Positions 7,706 through 17,774 are shown, numbered from the stretch's first letter. The stretch: DNA of 64,000 nucleotides from Nocardioides speluncae (GCF_003121585.1 NZ_QEOO01000005.1:62001-126000); one strand, 5' to 3'. Program-made: numbers and translations. Notes: a model not told the origin generated them from the letters alone.

Positions 7706-10700
7706 TGCGGCTCCACCAGCTCCGCGTCACCGGCTTCGGGCCGTTCGCCGGCACCGTCGAGGTCGACTTCGAGGCGCTCTCGGACGCCGGGCTGTTCCTG
7801 CTGTGCGGGCCGACCGGCGCGGGCAAGACCAGCGTGCTCGACGCGATCTGCTTCGCGCTGTACGGCGAAGTACCCGGCGACCGCGGGCAGGGGCGCCGGC
7901 TGCGCTGCGACACCGCCGACCCCGCAGTCGCGACCGAGGTGACCCTCGACGTGAGCATGGCCGGCCGGACGTTCCGGCTGACCCGCTCCCCCGCCTGGGA
8001 CCGACCCAAGCGCCGCGGGACCGGCACCACCACCCAGCCGGCCGGCGTACTCCTGCAGGAGCGGGCCGACGACGGCTGGACCCACCTCACCAGCCGGATC
8101 GACGAGGCCGGGCATCTGGTCTCGGAGCTGCTCGGCATGAACATGTCGCAGTTCTGCCAGGTGGCGATGCTGCCGCAGGGAAGGTTCCACGAGTTCCTGC
8201 GCGCCCGGTCCGAGGACCGGCAGCGACTGCTGCAGAAGCTCTTCAGGACCGGGCGGTTCGAGGACATCGAGCGCTGGCTGCGCGACCACCGGAGCACCAC
8301 CCGCCGCGAGTCCGAGCGGCTGCACAAGTCGGTCGCCGACCAGGTCAGCCGGGTCAGCGAGGCGGCCGGCGAGGAGCTGCCCGACCAGTGGCAGCTGGCC
8401 GACCTGACCCTGCCGGCGGAGTCCGGCGCGGTCGCCACCTGGGCCGCCGGCCTGGCCACCGCGGCCTCCGAGCTCGCGTTCGCCCGGGAGCGGGCGGCCG
8501 ACGAGGCCGCGACCGCGGAGCTGCTGGCCCGGACCACGCTCGACAAGGCCGTGCGGCTCGCCGACCGCCAGGCTCGGTACGCCCAGGCCGCCGCGGAGCT
8601 GGCAGGCCTGGAGGCAGAGGCCGAGTCGGTACGCCGCGACCGGGGCCGGCTGGACGCCGCGCGAGCCGCCGCGCCGGTTCGGTCCGTCCTCCGGCTCGCC
8701 GAGGACGCCGACGCCGCGGCCGCCCGCGCCGCGGAGCGGACCGCGCGCACCACCCAGCCCCTGGCCGAGCGCCTCGGCGTACTCCACGTCGACACCGACC
8801 TTCTAGACGCTGAGCTGACCACCCTGCGCACGCGGCTCGACCGGGCCCGGCGAGCGGCCGACGAGGAGCGCTCGCTCGCCGGCATCGAGGCTCGCGTGGC
8901 CGCTGGGGAGGCTCGGCTGGCCGGTCAGCGGCAGCAGCTCGACGAGCTGGCTACCCGGATCGAGGAGCTGCCGGCCGAGGCGGCGCGAGCGCGGGACGCG
9001 GTGGCCGAGGCCGCCGCCGCGGGCCAGGCTCTCACCGGTGCCGAGCAGCGGCTCCGGGAGACTCGCGCCCAGCAGGACGCGGCCGAGCGTGCGGCCACGC
9101 TCGCCGCCGAGCTGGCCGGTGCGGAGACGGTGCTGGTCACCGTGGTCGCGGCCGGCCAGGACGCCAAGGAGGCCTGGCTGGCGGTCCGGGAGGCACGACT
9201 GAACGGCATGGCCGCGGAGATCGCCGGCGCTCTCGCCGTCGGCCAGGACTGCCCCGTGTGCGGCTCCGCCGAGCACCCACATCTGGCCGTCGCCGCTGCG
9301 GACGCGCCGGACGCGGCCGCCGAGCGAGCCGCGCGACGGGTCGTCGACGACGCCGAGGCCGCGCGGCACGCGCACGAGACCCGCGTCCGAGATCTGGCCA
9401 CCCAGCTGGCGCTGGCCCGGGAGGCGGCGGGTGAGGGCGACGACGCGGGCCGGGCAGCAGAGACGCAGGACGCGCTGGCTGAGCGCGACCGGCTGACCGC
9501 ACTGGCCGCCACGCTTGCGGAGCGTCAGCACGACCAGGCGGCCGCCGAGACGTCGCTGGCCGGGGTACTGGACCAGCGCGCCGCCGCCGAGGTCGAGACG
9601 GCACGCCTCGAGGCCGAGCTGGAGCTGCTCGGTGCAGAGGCGGACCGCGCCCGGCTGGCGGTCGGCGAGGCGCTCGGCAGCAGCGGGCACGCAACCGTCG
9701 GCCGGCTGGTCGCGAGCCTCGCCGAGACCGAGCGCGAGATCGTCGAAGCAGCCACCGCACTCGCCGCCTCGGCGCGCGCGTACGACACGCTCGCCTCGAC
9801 CAGGCGGGGGCTGGAGCAGGCCGTCGAGGACGCCGGGTTCGCGAGCCTGCCCGAAGTGCAGCGGGCGCTGCTGCCGCCGGACCAGCTCGGCCTGCTCGAC
9901 CGCGGTGTGCGCGAGTACGAGGAACGGCGCGCCGCCGCGGCCGCGGCGCTGGCCGACCCCGAGCTCGCGGCCGCCGCCGACCTCCCCGCGCCTGACACCG
10001 ACCAGGCCGCGGCCCAGCACCAGGCGGCGGCCCATCACCACACCGCGACCCGCGCCGAGGTCGCCGTCCACCAGCAGCGTGCCGCCCGGCTGACCGGCCT
10101 GGAGAGGTCGCTCGCCGGGGCGCTCGCGGCCTGGGCGCCCACCCGGGCGGCCTACGCCGTCGCGGACCGGGTGGCCACCTTCGCCGAGGGCCGCTCCCCC
10201 GACAACGCACTGCGGATGCGGCTGTCGGCGTACGTCCTCGGCTACCGGCTGGGCCAGGTCGTCGACGCCGCCAACCACCGGCTCGCCCGGATGAGCGACC
10301 AGCGATACCGGCTCGAGCACACCGCTCAGCGCGGCGTCGGTGAGAGCCGCGGCGGCCTCAGCCTGCTGGTGCGCGACGAGTGGTCCGGCGAGGCACGCGA
10401 CCCGGTCACGCTGTCGGGTGGCGAGACCTTCGTAGTGTCGCTCGCGCTGGCGCTCGGACTGGCCGACGTGGTCACCCAGGAGGCCGGCGGCGCCGACATC
10501 GACACGCTCTTCGTCGACGAAGGGTTCGGCTCGCTGGACGCCGACACCCTGGACGACGTGATGGACACCCTGGACTCGCTGCGCGAGGGCGGCCGCGTCG
10601 TCGGGCTGGTGAGCCACGTGCCGGAGCTGCGCACCCGGATCACCACCCAGCTCCACGTCGACAAGCGGCGTACCGGGTCCACCCTGTCGCTCCACCACGC

Positions 10701-10710
10701 GTCCGCCTGA
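7705..10710 (+). CDS. sbcC: SbcC/Rad50-type ATPase
   Basis: A 1001-residue SMC-like ATPase partner of SbcD. The N-terminal ATPase half has Walker A GPTGAGKTS (35-43) and the Q-loop region (QFCQVAMLPQGRF). Two long alanine/arginine/glutamate-rich coiled-coil arms surround the zinc hook CPVC at residues 516-519. The C-terminal half has the ABC signature LSGGE (903-907) and Walker B DTLFVDEGFG (933-942). Together with SbcD it processes DNA ends, palindromes and crosslinks. Translation is coupled to sbcD by one-base overlap. Length and architecture are normal for actinobacteria. Confidence 0.96.
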   Translation: MRLHQLRVTGFGPFAGTVEVDFEALSDAGLFLLCGPTGAGKTSVLDAICFALYGEVPGDRGQGRRLRCDTADPAVATEVTLDVSMAGRTFRLTRSPAWDRPKRRGTGTTTQPAGVLLQERADDGWTHLTSRIDEAGHLVSELLGMNMSQFCQVAMLPQGRFHEFLRARSEDRQRLLQKLFRTGRFEDIERWLRDHRSTTRRESERLHKSVADQVSRVSEAAGEELPDQWQLADLTLPAESGAVATWAAGLATAASELAFARERAADEAATAELLARTTLDKAVRLADRQARYAQAAAELAGLEAEAESVRRDRGRLDAARAAAPVRSVLRLAEDADAAAARAAERTARTTQPLAERLGVLHVDTDLLDAELTTLRTRLDRARRAADEERSLAGIEARVAAGEARLAGQRQQLDELATRIEELPAEAARARDAVAEAAAAGQALTGAEQRLRETRAQQDAAERAATLAAELAGAETVLVTVVAAGQDAKEAWLAVREARLNGMAAEIAGALAVGQDCPVCGSAEHPHLAVAAADAPDAAAERAARRVVDDAEAARHAHETRVRDLATQLALAREAAGEGDDAGRAAETQDALAERDRLTALAATLAERQHDQAAAETSLAGVLDQRAAAEVETARLEAELELLGAEADRARLAVGEALGSSGHATVGRLVASLAETEREIVEAATALAASARAYDTLASTRRGLEQAVEDAGFASLPEVQRALLPPDQLGLLDRGVREYEERRAAAAAALADPELAAAADLPAPDTDQAAAQHQAAAHHHTATRAEVAVHQQRAARLTGLERSLAGALAAWAPTRAAYAVADRVATFAEGRSPDNALRMRLSAYVLGYRLGQVVDAANHRLARMSDQRYRLEHTAQRGVGESRGGLSLLVRDEWSGEARDPVTLSGGETFVVSLALALGLADVVTQEAGGADIDTLFVDEGFGSLDADTLDDVMDTLDSLREGGRVVGLVSHVPELRTRITTQLHVDKRRTGSTLSLHHASA

Positions 10711-10773
10711 GCCCGGGCTGAGGCTCGCCACGACCAACCGGATATCGGCGCGACCTCGGTTGCCGGTGTCGAG

Positions 10774-10779
10774 TAGGTT
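10774..10779 (+). promoter_or_regulatory. -10 element TAGGTT giving a leaderless tldD transcript
   Basis: TAGGTT is followed by 7 bases and then the ATG at 10787, with no ribosome site. The arrangement is nearly identical to that in front of sbcD and supports ATG 10787 over the TTG at 10760, which would lie upstream of the expected transcript start. Confidence 0.5.
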
Positions 10780-10786
10780 CACGGGC

Positions 10787-12337
10787 ATGAGCCAGTCCGC
10801 TCCCGGGATCGATCCCACCTTCCTCGACCTTCCGTACCTCAAGCTCGCCGACGCTGCCCTCCAGCGCGCTCGGGACTTCGGCGTCGCTCACGCCGACTTC
10901 CGGTTCGAGCGGGTGCGGGTGCAGAGCCTCGGCGCCCGCGACGGGGTGATCCAGAGTGCGAGCGATGCCGAAGACATCGGCTTCGCGGTGCGGGTGGTTC
11001 ACCAGGGTGCGTGGGGCTTCGCCTCCGGGGTGGTGCTCACCACCGACGAGGCGGTCCGGGTGGCCGAGACCGCGATCAACGTTGCGCAGGTGGCCTCGTC
11101 GATGATCAGCAGCCCGATCGAGCTGGCGCCCGAGCCGGTGTACGCCGACGCCACCTGGGTCTCGTCGTACCAGGTGAACCCGTTCGACATCGCCACCGCC
11201 GACAAGGCGGCACTGCTGGTCGAGTGGACCGACCGGCTGCGCAAGTCGCCGATCGTCGAGCACGCGACCGCGGAGCTCGACCAGGTCCAGGAGAACAAGT
11301 TCTACGCCGACCTCGCCGGCACCCGGACCACTCAGCAGCGGATCCGGGTGCAGCCCGGCTTCGAGGCGATGGGCACCGACCAGGCCAGCGGCGTCTTCGA
11401 CTCGATGCGCTCGATCGCACCCCCGGTCGGGCGCGGCTGGGAGTTCATCACCGGCGGCCCGGCGAAGGGCGGCTGGGACTGGGACGCCGAGCTTGCCGAG
11501 ACGCCCGAGCTGCTCGCCGCGAAGCTGGCCGCACCGAGCATCGAGGCCGGCACCTACGACCTGGTCATCCACCCCTCCAACCTCTGGCTGACCATCCACG
11601 AGTCGATCGGACACGCGACCGAGCTCGACCGGGCCCTCGGCTACGAGGCCAACTACGCCGGCACCTCCTTCGCGACGTACGACAAGCTCGGCAACCTGCA
11701 GTACGGCTCGCCGGTCATGACCGTCACCGGCGACCGCACGGTCGAGCACGGCCTGTCCACGATCGGGTACGACGACGAAGGCGTCCAGACCCAGTCGTGG
11801 GACATCGTCAAGGACGGCATCCTGGTGGGCTACCAGCTCGACCGCGCTATGTCCTACCTCAAGCCGGAGCTCAACTCGGTTGATGGCGGAGGCAGGTCCA
11901 ACGGCTGCGCCTTCGCCGACTCTCCTGGCCACATCCCGATCCAGCGGATGGCCAACGTGTCGCTGCAGCCGGCCGCCGATGGGCCGTCGACCGACGAGCT
12001 GATCGGCCGGGTCGAGCGCGGCCTGTACGTCGTCGGCGACCGCTCGTGGTCGATCGACATGCAGCGGTTCAACTTCCAGTTCACCGGACAGCGCTTCTTC
12101 CGGATCGAGAACGGCAAGCTCGCCGGGCAGGTCCGCGACGCTGCCTACCAGGCGACCACCACCGACTTCTGGAACTCGCTGGAGGCGGTCGGTGGACCCG
12201 ACACCTGGGAGCTCGGCGGCGCCTTCAACTGCGGCAAAGCCCAGCCCGGCCAGGTCGCCGCGGTCAGCCACGGCTGCCCGACCTCGCTGTTCCGCAACGT
12301 CCGCATCCTCAACACCACCGACGAGGCAGGCCGATGA
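10787..12337 (+). CDS. tldD: TldD, metalloprotease subunit of TldD/TldE
   Basis: A 516-residue member of the TldD/PmbA family and the catalytic subunit of the heterodimeric zinc protease TldD-TldE. In other bacteria this complex trims unfolded peptides, removes leader peptides of modified peptides (microcin B17) and matures CcdA-like antitoxins. The family zinc motif HExxxH is HESIGH at residues 271-276, and the C-terminal conserved region ends GCPTSLFRNVRILNTT. The start is taken as ATG 10787; an in-frame TTG at 10760 adds nine unlikely residues. The stop overlaps the tldE start by four bases. No peptide precursor gene is visible nearby, so the substrate is unknown. Confidence 0.92.
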   Translation: MSQSAPGIDPTFLDLPYLKLADAALQRARDFGVAHADFRFERVRVQSLGARDGVIQSASDAEDIGFAVRVVHQGAWGFASGVVLTTDEAVRVAETAINVAQVASSMISSPIELAPEPVYADATWVSSYQVNPFDIATADKAALLVEWTDRLRKSPIVEHATAELDQVQENKFYADLAGTRTTQQRIRVQPGFEAMGTDQASGVFDSMRSIAPPVGRGWEFITGGPAKGGWDWDAELAETPELLAAKLAAPSIEAGTYDLVIHPSNLWLTIHESIGHATELDRALGYEANYAGTSFATYDKLGNLQYGSPVMTVTGDRTVEHGLSTIGYDDEGVQTQSWDIVKDGILVGYQLDRAMSYLKPELNSVDGGGRSNGCAFADSPGHIPIQRMANVSLQPAADGPSTDELIGRVERGLYVVGDRSWSIDMQRFNFQFTGQRFFRIENGKLAGQVRDAAYQATTTDFWNSLEAVGGPDTWELGGAFNCGKAQPGQVAAVSHGCPTSLFRNVRILNTTDEAGR

Positions 12338-13725
12338 CCACCCCCACTCCTCAAGACCTGGTCGAGCACGCGCTGTCGGTTAGCACCGCCGACGACGCGA
12401 TCGCGATCGTGCGGCACAGCACCAGCGCGAACCTGCGCTGGGCCAACAACACGCTGACCACGAACGGTGAGATGCGCGACGTCACCGTCACCGTGATCGC
12501 GTTCCGCAAGCAGGCGTCGGGCGTGAGCATCGGCTCGGTCACCAGCAGCGCCGCATCTCGTGAGCAGGTCTCCGGCATCGTGGCGCAGGCGGACGCAGCC
12601 GCCTCGGCCGCCTCGCCGGCCGAGGACGAGGCGGAGCTGCTCCGCGACAACGTCTCCCCCACCTGGGACGACGCGCCGGAGGCAACCTCGATCGGGGTCT
12701 ACGAAGCGTTCGCGCCCGACCTCGGGAAGGCCTTCGCCACGGCGGGCTCACAGGAGCGGATCCTCTACGGCTTCGTCAACCACGAGGTGACCACGACCTA
12801 CCTCGGCTCGAGCACCGGGCTCCGGCTGCGCCACGTCCAGCCGACCGGCCACTATGGCTGCACGGGAAAGTCCGCCGACCTGACCCGGAGCGCCTGGGTC
12901 GGTGGCGCGACCCGCGACTTCCGCGACGTCGACGCCACCGCGATGGAGGCCGCTCTCGCCGAGCGGCTCGGCTGGGCCAGCCGCCGGGTCGACCTCCCAG
13001 CCGGCCGCTACGACACGATCCTGCCGCCGGCCGCCACCGCCGACCTGTTGATCGACGCCTACTGGGAGGCAGGTGCCCGGGTCGCCCACGAGGGCCAGTC
13101 GGTCTTCAGCAAGCGTGGCGGCGGGACACGGATTGGCGAGCAGATCGCCAAGGCGGGTGTCCGCCTCTACTCCGACCCCGAGCACCTCGGTCTCGGCTGC
13201 GCGCCGTTCGCCATGGCCGCCGCGTCGAACAACTCGCGGAGCGTCTTCGACAACGGCCTGCCGCTCACCTCGACCGACTGGATCGCCGACGGCCGGCTGG
13301 CCGCGCTGATGCAGACCCGGCACTCGGCGGCGCTGACCTCGCAGCCGGTGACACCGGTCATCGACAACCTCGTCCTCGAAGTGGACGGCGGCAGCGGCGA
13401 CGTCGCCGACCTGGTCGCCGGCACCGAGCGCGGCCTGCTGCTGACCTGCCTGTGGTACATCCGCGAGGTGGACCCGCAGACGCTGCTGCTGACCGGGCTC
13501 ACCCGCGACGGCGTCTACCTCGTCGAGAACGGCGAGATCACGGGTGCGGTCAACAACTTCCGGTTCAACGAGAGCCCGATCGACCTGCTCAACCGGTTCA
13601 CGCACGCCTCGGCGACGGTGCCGAGCTTCAGCCGCGAGTGGGGCGACGACTACTTCTCCCGGACCGCCACCCCCGCACTGCGCGTACCCGACTTCAACAT
13701 GTCGAGCGTCTCCCAGGCCCTCTGA
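12334..13725 (+). CDS. tldE: TldE/PmbA, partner subunit of TldD
   Basis: A 463-residue TldD/PmbA family protein without the HExxxH motif, as expected for TldE, which pairs with TldD to form the peptide-cleaving chamber. It starts [15 protein letters not shown] at an ATG that overlaps the tldD stop (ATGA). Family regions include the N-terminal [16 protein letters not shown] and the C-terminal block [20 protein letters not shown], then the stretch leading to FRFNESP. Overlap and pairing show that the two genes form one translational unit. The frame is open further upstream inside tldD, but that part is only an overlap shadow. Confidence 0.92.
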   Translation: MTTPTPQDLVEHALSVSTADDAIAIVRHSTSANLRWANNTLTTNGEMRDVTVTVIAFRKQASGVSIGSVTSSAASREQVSGIVAQADAAASAASPAEDEAELLRDNVSPTWDDAPEATSIGVYEAFAPDLGKAFATAGSQERILYGFVNHEVTTTYLGSSTGLRLRHVQPTGHYGCTGKSADLTRSAWVGGATRDFRDVDATAMEAALAERLGWASRRVDLPAGRYDTILPPAATADLLIDAYWEAGARVAHEGQSVFSKRGGGTRIGEQIAKAGVRLYSDPEHLGLGCAPFAMAAASNNSRSVFDNGLPLTSTDWIADGRLAALMQTRHSAALTSQPVTPVIDNLVLEVDGGSGDVADLVAGTERGLLLTCLWYIREVDPQTLLLTGLTRDGVYLVENGEITGAVNNFRFNESPIDLLNRFTHASATVPSFSREWGDDYFSRTATPALRVPDFNMSSVSQAL

Positions 13726-13742
13726 CCTCGGTAGCGGCTGGC

Positions 13743-14210
13743 TCATGCCGAGACCGCGAGCTCGTCGAGCTCGTCGGGTGCGATCACCGCGACGGTCTCG
13801 TCGTTGGCCCGGTGGATCGGATGGATGGGTACGCCGTGGCTCCGGCACGACGTGGCCAGCGCCTGCGCCCAGGCCCGGTCCCACTCGCTGATCTCGGCGC
13901 GACCGGGCCGGCTGAGCAGGAAGGCGAGTCTCCCGCCCGGAGCGAGCTCATCGGTCAGCTGGGAGCACAGCCACATGAGGTTGCGCAGGCGGTCGTCGTC
14001 CTCGTCCGGGAGGTGGCTCATCCCCTCGATCTGGGTCAGGATCGGCGTCGGTCTGCCGTCCGCCTCGATCAGGTGCAGCCACAGCGAGTAGCCGCTGAAG
14101 CCGAGGTCGCCCATCAGGGCCTGCCATTGTCGGCACAGCCCCTCCTGGCTCCGGACGGGTGGCATCTCTTCGGGCCGACGCAGTGGCGGCCGGGTGTCGT
14201 GGTTCGTCAT
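13743..14210 (-). CDS. hypothetical protein, 155 aa, convergent with tldE
   Basis: A soluble acidic protein with no recognised domain. It starts MTNHDTRPPLRRPEEMPPV and has a mixed alpha/beta look with a tryptophan-rich middle (YSLWLHLIEADG, NLMWLCSQLTDE). The C-terminal half (WAQALATSCRSHGVPIHPIH, then ETVAVIAPDELDEL) looks like a small Rossmann-like or immunity-type fold, but that is only an impression. ATG 14210 is chosen because the extra residues from an upstream ATG (14240) are not protein-like; neither start has a good ribosome site. It ends 17 bases after the tldE stop on the other strand. Confidence 0.65.
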   Translation of the reverse strand: MTNHDTRPPLRRPEEMPPVRSQEGLCRQWQALMGDLGFSGYSLWLHLIEADGRPTPILTQIEGMSHLPDEDDDRLRNLMWLCSQLTDELAPGGRLAFLLSRPGRAEISEWDRAWAQALATSCRSHGVPIHPIHRANDETVAVIAPDELDELAVSA

Positions 14211-14327
14211 GCGCCACACTCTGGACACCGCCGGCGACATTTGCCGCCGTCATCCACAGGCTGCGCGTCTGCCCAGGTCAGAGGCCAGATTTTCGTGCAG
14301 CTTGCGACATCGGGTCGGCAGCTCGCG

Positions 14328-15032
14328 TTAGTAGATCTGGTGCAGCATCGACCAGTCCCCCATGCCCGGGTACGGCGTGACGTGCCCGTCGACCTGCCAG
14401 AACATGCAGCTGCTCCGGTAGGCGTTGTGGTCCAGGCCGAGGGCGTGACCCGTCTCGTGGCAGCTGGTCGCCCGGCGGTCGGTCGCGTCGGTGGCGTAGT
14501 AGTCGTTGAGCGAGACGGTCGCCGACACGATCCACGACCCGTAGAAGCGGAGGTCGGTGCGCGCCGCCCAGCCGGTGGGGCCGTAGTTGCCGCCGTACAC
14601 GTTGACGCAGCGGTTGACGGCCGGACAGCCAGCGGTGTGCCGGCGGTACGCCGCGACCACCGAGCTCGACTCGTTCCACTTCCGGACCGAGGCCTTGACC
14701 TGCCACGAGGAGCGCGTGTGGTCCAGGAAGTAGACCCGCGGGTTCGGTCCACCCGACCAGCGGTAGACGTTCGGTGGGCAGTAGCGATAGAGCGCGTACG
14801 CGCCGCTGACCGTGCACGCGGTGCCGGCGCGGCCCTTCCGGACCAGCGCCGTGCCGCGCGGATCGGACAGCCGGCGACCGGGCGCGGGCGTCCAGATCGT
14901 CAGTTCGGTCTGTCCGGCAGGCCGCGCGCTCGACGAGTCCGGCTCGTCGGCGCTGAGCTGACTGGGCGCGGCCACCACCGCGATCACGGTGAACGCGACG
15001 GCGAGCCATCGAGCGAACTTGGACAGGGTCAT
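14328..15032 (-). CDS. secreted metzincin-type metalloprotease
   Basis: A 234-residue exported protein. The N-terminus is a signal peptide (MTLSKFARWLAVAFTVIAVV, then AAPSQLSADE). Near the C-terminus is the full metzincin zinc motif HExxHxxGxxH as HETGHALGLDH, followed within ten residues by a methionine in SSCMFW that fits a Met-turn. Several cysteines suggest disulphides outside the cell. It resembles small actinobacterial matrixin-like peptidases. The region between signal and catalytic core (about 30-110) has no recognised domain and may be a prodomain. It is probably monocistronic. Confidence 0.85.
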   Translation of the reverse strand: MTLSKFARWLAVAFTVIAVVAAPSQLSADEPDSSSARPAGQTELTIWTPAPGRRLSDPRGTALVRKGRAGTACTVSGAYALYRYCPPNVYRWSGGPNPRVYFLDHTRSSWQVKASVRKWNESSSVVAAYRRHTAGCPAVNRCVNVYGGNYGPTGWAARTDLRFYGSWIVSATVSLNDYYATDATDRRATSCHETGHALGLDHNAYRSSCMFWQVDGHVTPYPGMGDWSMLHQIY

Positions 15033-15103
15033 CCCGAGACCAGCCCTTCAGGGCATTATGCGCAAATCCGACATTCCATTGCGCCCATAGATAGCGCCGC
15101 TCG

Positions 15104-16459
15104 TCAAGGGCGCGGCTGCCCTCCTGGGATCGGCGCCTCCGGATCGTACGGCGACCTCGTGAAGATGAAGGTCCGCAGGTCCAGGTGGTTGACCGACCCG
15201 TCCTGGTTGCGCACGACCCGCAGCTCCTCGCCGTGGTGATGACCGGAGGTGCCGACCACCCGGCCGTCGACGTCGGCGAACCGGTAGACGACCACACCGT
15301 TCTTGCGAGCCACGAGCGCCTCGCCGTCGAGCTCGAACACGTACGGCGTCATCCCCCAGTGCCAGACGCCGAGCAGGTCGGCGAAGGCCGCTGGCACCGA
15401 CGTGACCGGCGTCCACGGCGCCACCACCGTCGGCTCCGACGCCTCGAGCACGTCGAGCAGCCGGGTCGCGATCACCACCGCCTTCATCCCGCTGGTGGCG
15501 TTGCTCATCGCCACCACGCCGGTCCTCCGCTTGCGGTCGACGAAGCAGGTCGCCACGAAGCCGGGCATCGAGCCGGTGTGGCCGACCAGCGTGCCCGAGC
15601 CGCCGGCGTACAGCTGGAAGCCGAGGCCGTGTGCATAGCCGACGCCGCTCGCCAGCTCACCGGACTGCGGGATGTAGGCCTCCTCCAGCGCGGCCTTGCT
15701 GAGCACGGCGGGGTGGCCGTCGAGCAGGAAGCGGGTGTACGTCGCCAGGTCGGTGACCGTGCTCCACAGCTGGCCCGCCGGGGCCATCGCGCCGGTGTCC
15801 GGGTGCGGCTCCTCGACGAGCGTGCGCGCGTAGGGATGGACGCTGTAGCCCTGGGCGTGCACACCCTCAGCCTGGTACGACGTCCGGGTCATGCCCAGCG
15901 GCCCGAGGATCCGCTCCTCCACGCAGGTCCACCACGGCTCGCCCCGCAGCCGGGCCACGACCTCGCCGAGCAGCCCGTAGGCGAGATTGGAGTAGTGGAA
16001 GGTGCGCAGCACCGGGTGGGCGGCCTCGCTGCCGTCGTTGACCGCGGCCAGCGCGGCGAAGTCGGCGTTGGCGTCGGCCACGTCGGAGCGCTCCCACCAG
16101 GGCCCGTTCGGCTCGGCCTGCAGGCCGGCGTTGTGGGCCAGTAGGTTGCGGATGGTCCGGTCGGCGTACCCGACCTCTCCGAGCACCGAGGAGGCCTGGT
16201 CGTCCAGGCTCAGCCTGCCCTCGCCCACCAGCTGCAGGACCAGCACCGCGGTCAGGGTCTTGGTGATCGAGCCGATCTTGTACTGGGTGTCCGCGGGGTC
16301 GCCGGGCACGTCGCCGTACCCGGCCGACCAGGCGAGCTCACCGTCGCGCACCACGCCGGCGACCACCGACGGAACCCGGCCCTCGCTCTGGATCTCGGCC
16401 AGCGCGGCCAGCAGCCGGCGGCGGGTGACAGGGGCGACGGGCTCGGGTGGAAGGCGCAC
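15104..16459 (-). CDS. beta-lactamase-fold serine hydrolase (class C/esterase family)
   Basis: A 451-residue cytoplasmic serine hydrolase of the AmpC/penicillin-binding-protein-like esterase family. The three catalytic motifs are present: SxxK as SITK (about 68-71), YxN as YSN (about 158-160, FHYSNLAYG) and HTG as GHTGS (about 293). There is no signal peptide, so a role in antibiotic hydrolysis outside the cell is unlikely; esterase or peptidase activity on an unknown substrate is more likely. A lipocalin-like C-terminal part (from about residue 360) follows the catalytic domain. Start is GTG 16459. It is divergent from the SGNH esterase gene. Confidence 0.87.
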   Translation of the reverse strand: MRLPPEPVAPVTRRRLLAALAEIQSEGRVPSVVAGVVRDGELAWSAGYGDVPGDPADTQYKIGSITKTLTAVLVLQLVGEGRLSLDDQASSVLGEVGYADRTIRNLLAHNAGLQAEPNGPWWERSDVADANADFAALAAVNDGSEAAHPVLRTFHYSNLAYGLLGEVVARLRGEPWWTCVEERILGPLGMTRTSYQAEGVHAQGYSVHPYARTLVEEPHPDTGAMAPAGQLWSTVTDLATYTRFLLDGHPAVLSKAALEEAYIPQSGELASGVGYAHGLGFQLYAGGSGTLVGHTGSMPGFVATCFVDRKRRTGVVAMSNATSGMKAVVIATRLLDVLEASEPTVVAPWTPVTSVPAAFADLLGVWHWGMTPYVFELDGEALVARKNGVVVYRFADVDGRVVGTSGHHHGEELRVVRNQDGSVNHLDLRTFIFTRSPYDPEAPIPGGQPRP

Positions 16460-16489
16460 CTGCCAACGCTAGCGCCCGCCACTCGCGAT

Positions 16490-16513
16490 GTGACACATCC
16501 AGTTAAATGTCAC
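16490..16513. promoter_or_regulatory. inverted repeat GTGACA-N12-TGTCAC in a divergent promoter region
   Basis: Exact 6-bp arms at 16490-16495 and 16508-16513 lie between the start of the serine hydrolase (minus) and of the SGNH esterase (plus). The place is right for a regulator shared by both genes. No regulator family can be named. Confidence 0.35.
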
Positions 16514-16556
16514 GTTGCCTCTTCCCAACGGGCGTGACGGCAGTCACTATCTGGCC

Positions 16557-17771
16557 ATGCCGCTCACTCGCACCCGCCACCTCGTCCTCGCCGTCGCCGG
16601 GGCCGGCGCCCTCCTTGCCGGGCTCCTCGCGACCGCCCAGCCCGCACAGGCCGACGGCCCCGGCGTCGGTACGCCGTGGGTGGTCTCCCTCGGCGACTCC
16701 TACATCTCCGGTGAGGCCGGCCGCTGGGCCGGCAACACCAACAACGGTGAGTCGATCCACGATGCCACCGGCAACGACACCTACTGGGACAACGCAGCCA
16801 ACACCGGCGAGCAGATCAACCGTTGTCACCGCTCGGAGTCGGCCGAGGTCTACATCGGAGGCGGGGTCAACGGCCACAACCTTGCCTGTTCGGGCGCCAA
16901 GACCGCCACCGACGCCGGTGGTTCGAACTTCAAGCCCGGCCTGGACTTCTATGACGACGGCGCGGGCAAGGTGGGCCAGGCGAAGATGCTCCAGAGCTTC
17001 GCGAGCACCCACAACGTCGAGATGGTCGTGGTCTCCATCGGCGGTAACGACTTCAACTTCGCCGGCATCGTCCAGCAATGCGTGACCAACTTCCTGGCCT
17101 CGCCGTCGTGGTGGCCGGACTACTGCAAGGACGACTCGATCGTGGTCAACGCGATGTCGACCAGCACCCAGAACACCAACCGCACCCGGATCGCCAACGC
17201 GTTCAAGAACATCCGCACCGCGATGCGCAACGCCAACTACGACGACACCGACTGGACGCTGCTGGTGCAGAACTACGCGTCTCCGCTGCCCAACGGCTCG
17301 GGGCTCCGCTACCCGCAGTCCGGCTATACCCGGCAGAGCACCGGCGGCTGCGGCTTCTGGAACGCCGACGCGGACTACGCCAACAACGCGCTGCTGCCGC
17401 GGATCAACGCCACCGTGAACCAGGCGATCACCGAGTCCGGGCTGACCAACGTCGAGACCCTCAACCTGAGCACCGCGTTCAACGGTCGTCGTCTCTGCGA
17501 GACCACCGTCGGGCTGTACGAGGAGAAGGGCCTCTCGCACTGGACCAACAGTGGCGCGGTTGACAAGACCGAGTGGGTGAACACGATCCGCACGGTGACC
17601 GCGACGGGCAACTACTACATCCAGGAGTCCCTGCACCCGAACTACTGGGGTCAGCTGGCCATGCGCAGCTGCGTCCGCCAGGCCTGGAGTGGTGGCGCCC
17701 CCAGGTCCGGTACCTGCGTGCGGGGCGCCGACGGACTGCTCAACGGCGAGCCGAGGATGACCCTCCAGTAA
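16557..17771 (+). CDS. secreted SGNH/GDSL esterase-lipase
   Basis: A 404-residue exported hydrolase. ATG 16557 gives a clean signal peptide (MPLTRTRHLVLAVAGAGALL, cleavage probably after AQPAQA). SGNH blocks: GDSYISGE (block I, catalytic Ser), NLACSGAKT (block II region), GGNDFNF (block III) and ESLHPNYWGQ (block V, catalytic His). Many cysteines suggest disulphides. Similar Streptomyces and Nocardioides enzymes act on esters outside the cell, but the substrate cannot be deduced. An in-frame ATG at 16515 would destroy the signal peptide and is not used. An inverted repeat follows the stop and probably ends transcription. Confidence 0.9.
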   Translation: MPLTRTRHLVLAVAGAGALLAGLLATAQPAQADGPGVGTPWVVSLGDSYISGEAGRWAGNTNNGESIHDATGNDTYWDNAANTGEQINRCHRSESAEVYIGGGVNGHNLACSGAKTATDAGGSNFKPGLDFYDDGAGKVGQAKMLQSFASTHNVEMVVVSIGGNDFNFAGIVQQCVTNFLASPSWWPDYCKDDSIVVNAMSTSTQNTNRTRIANAFKNIRTAMRNANYDDTDWTLLVQNYASPLPNGSGLRYPQSGYTRQSTGGCGFWNADADYANNALLPRINATVNQAITESGLTNVETLNLSTAFNGRRLCETTVGLYEEKGLSHWTNSGAVDKTEWVNTIRTVTATGNYYIQESLHPNYWGQLAMRSCVRQAWSGGAPRSGTCVRGADGLLNGEPRMTLQ

Positions 17772-17774
17772 AGC

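Noticed and set aside
10640-12271. 543-codon minus-strand frame over tldD
   Set aside because: Shadow of tldD, which has the HExxxH motif; no ribosome site or domain in the reverse frame.
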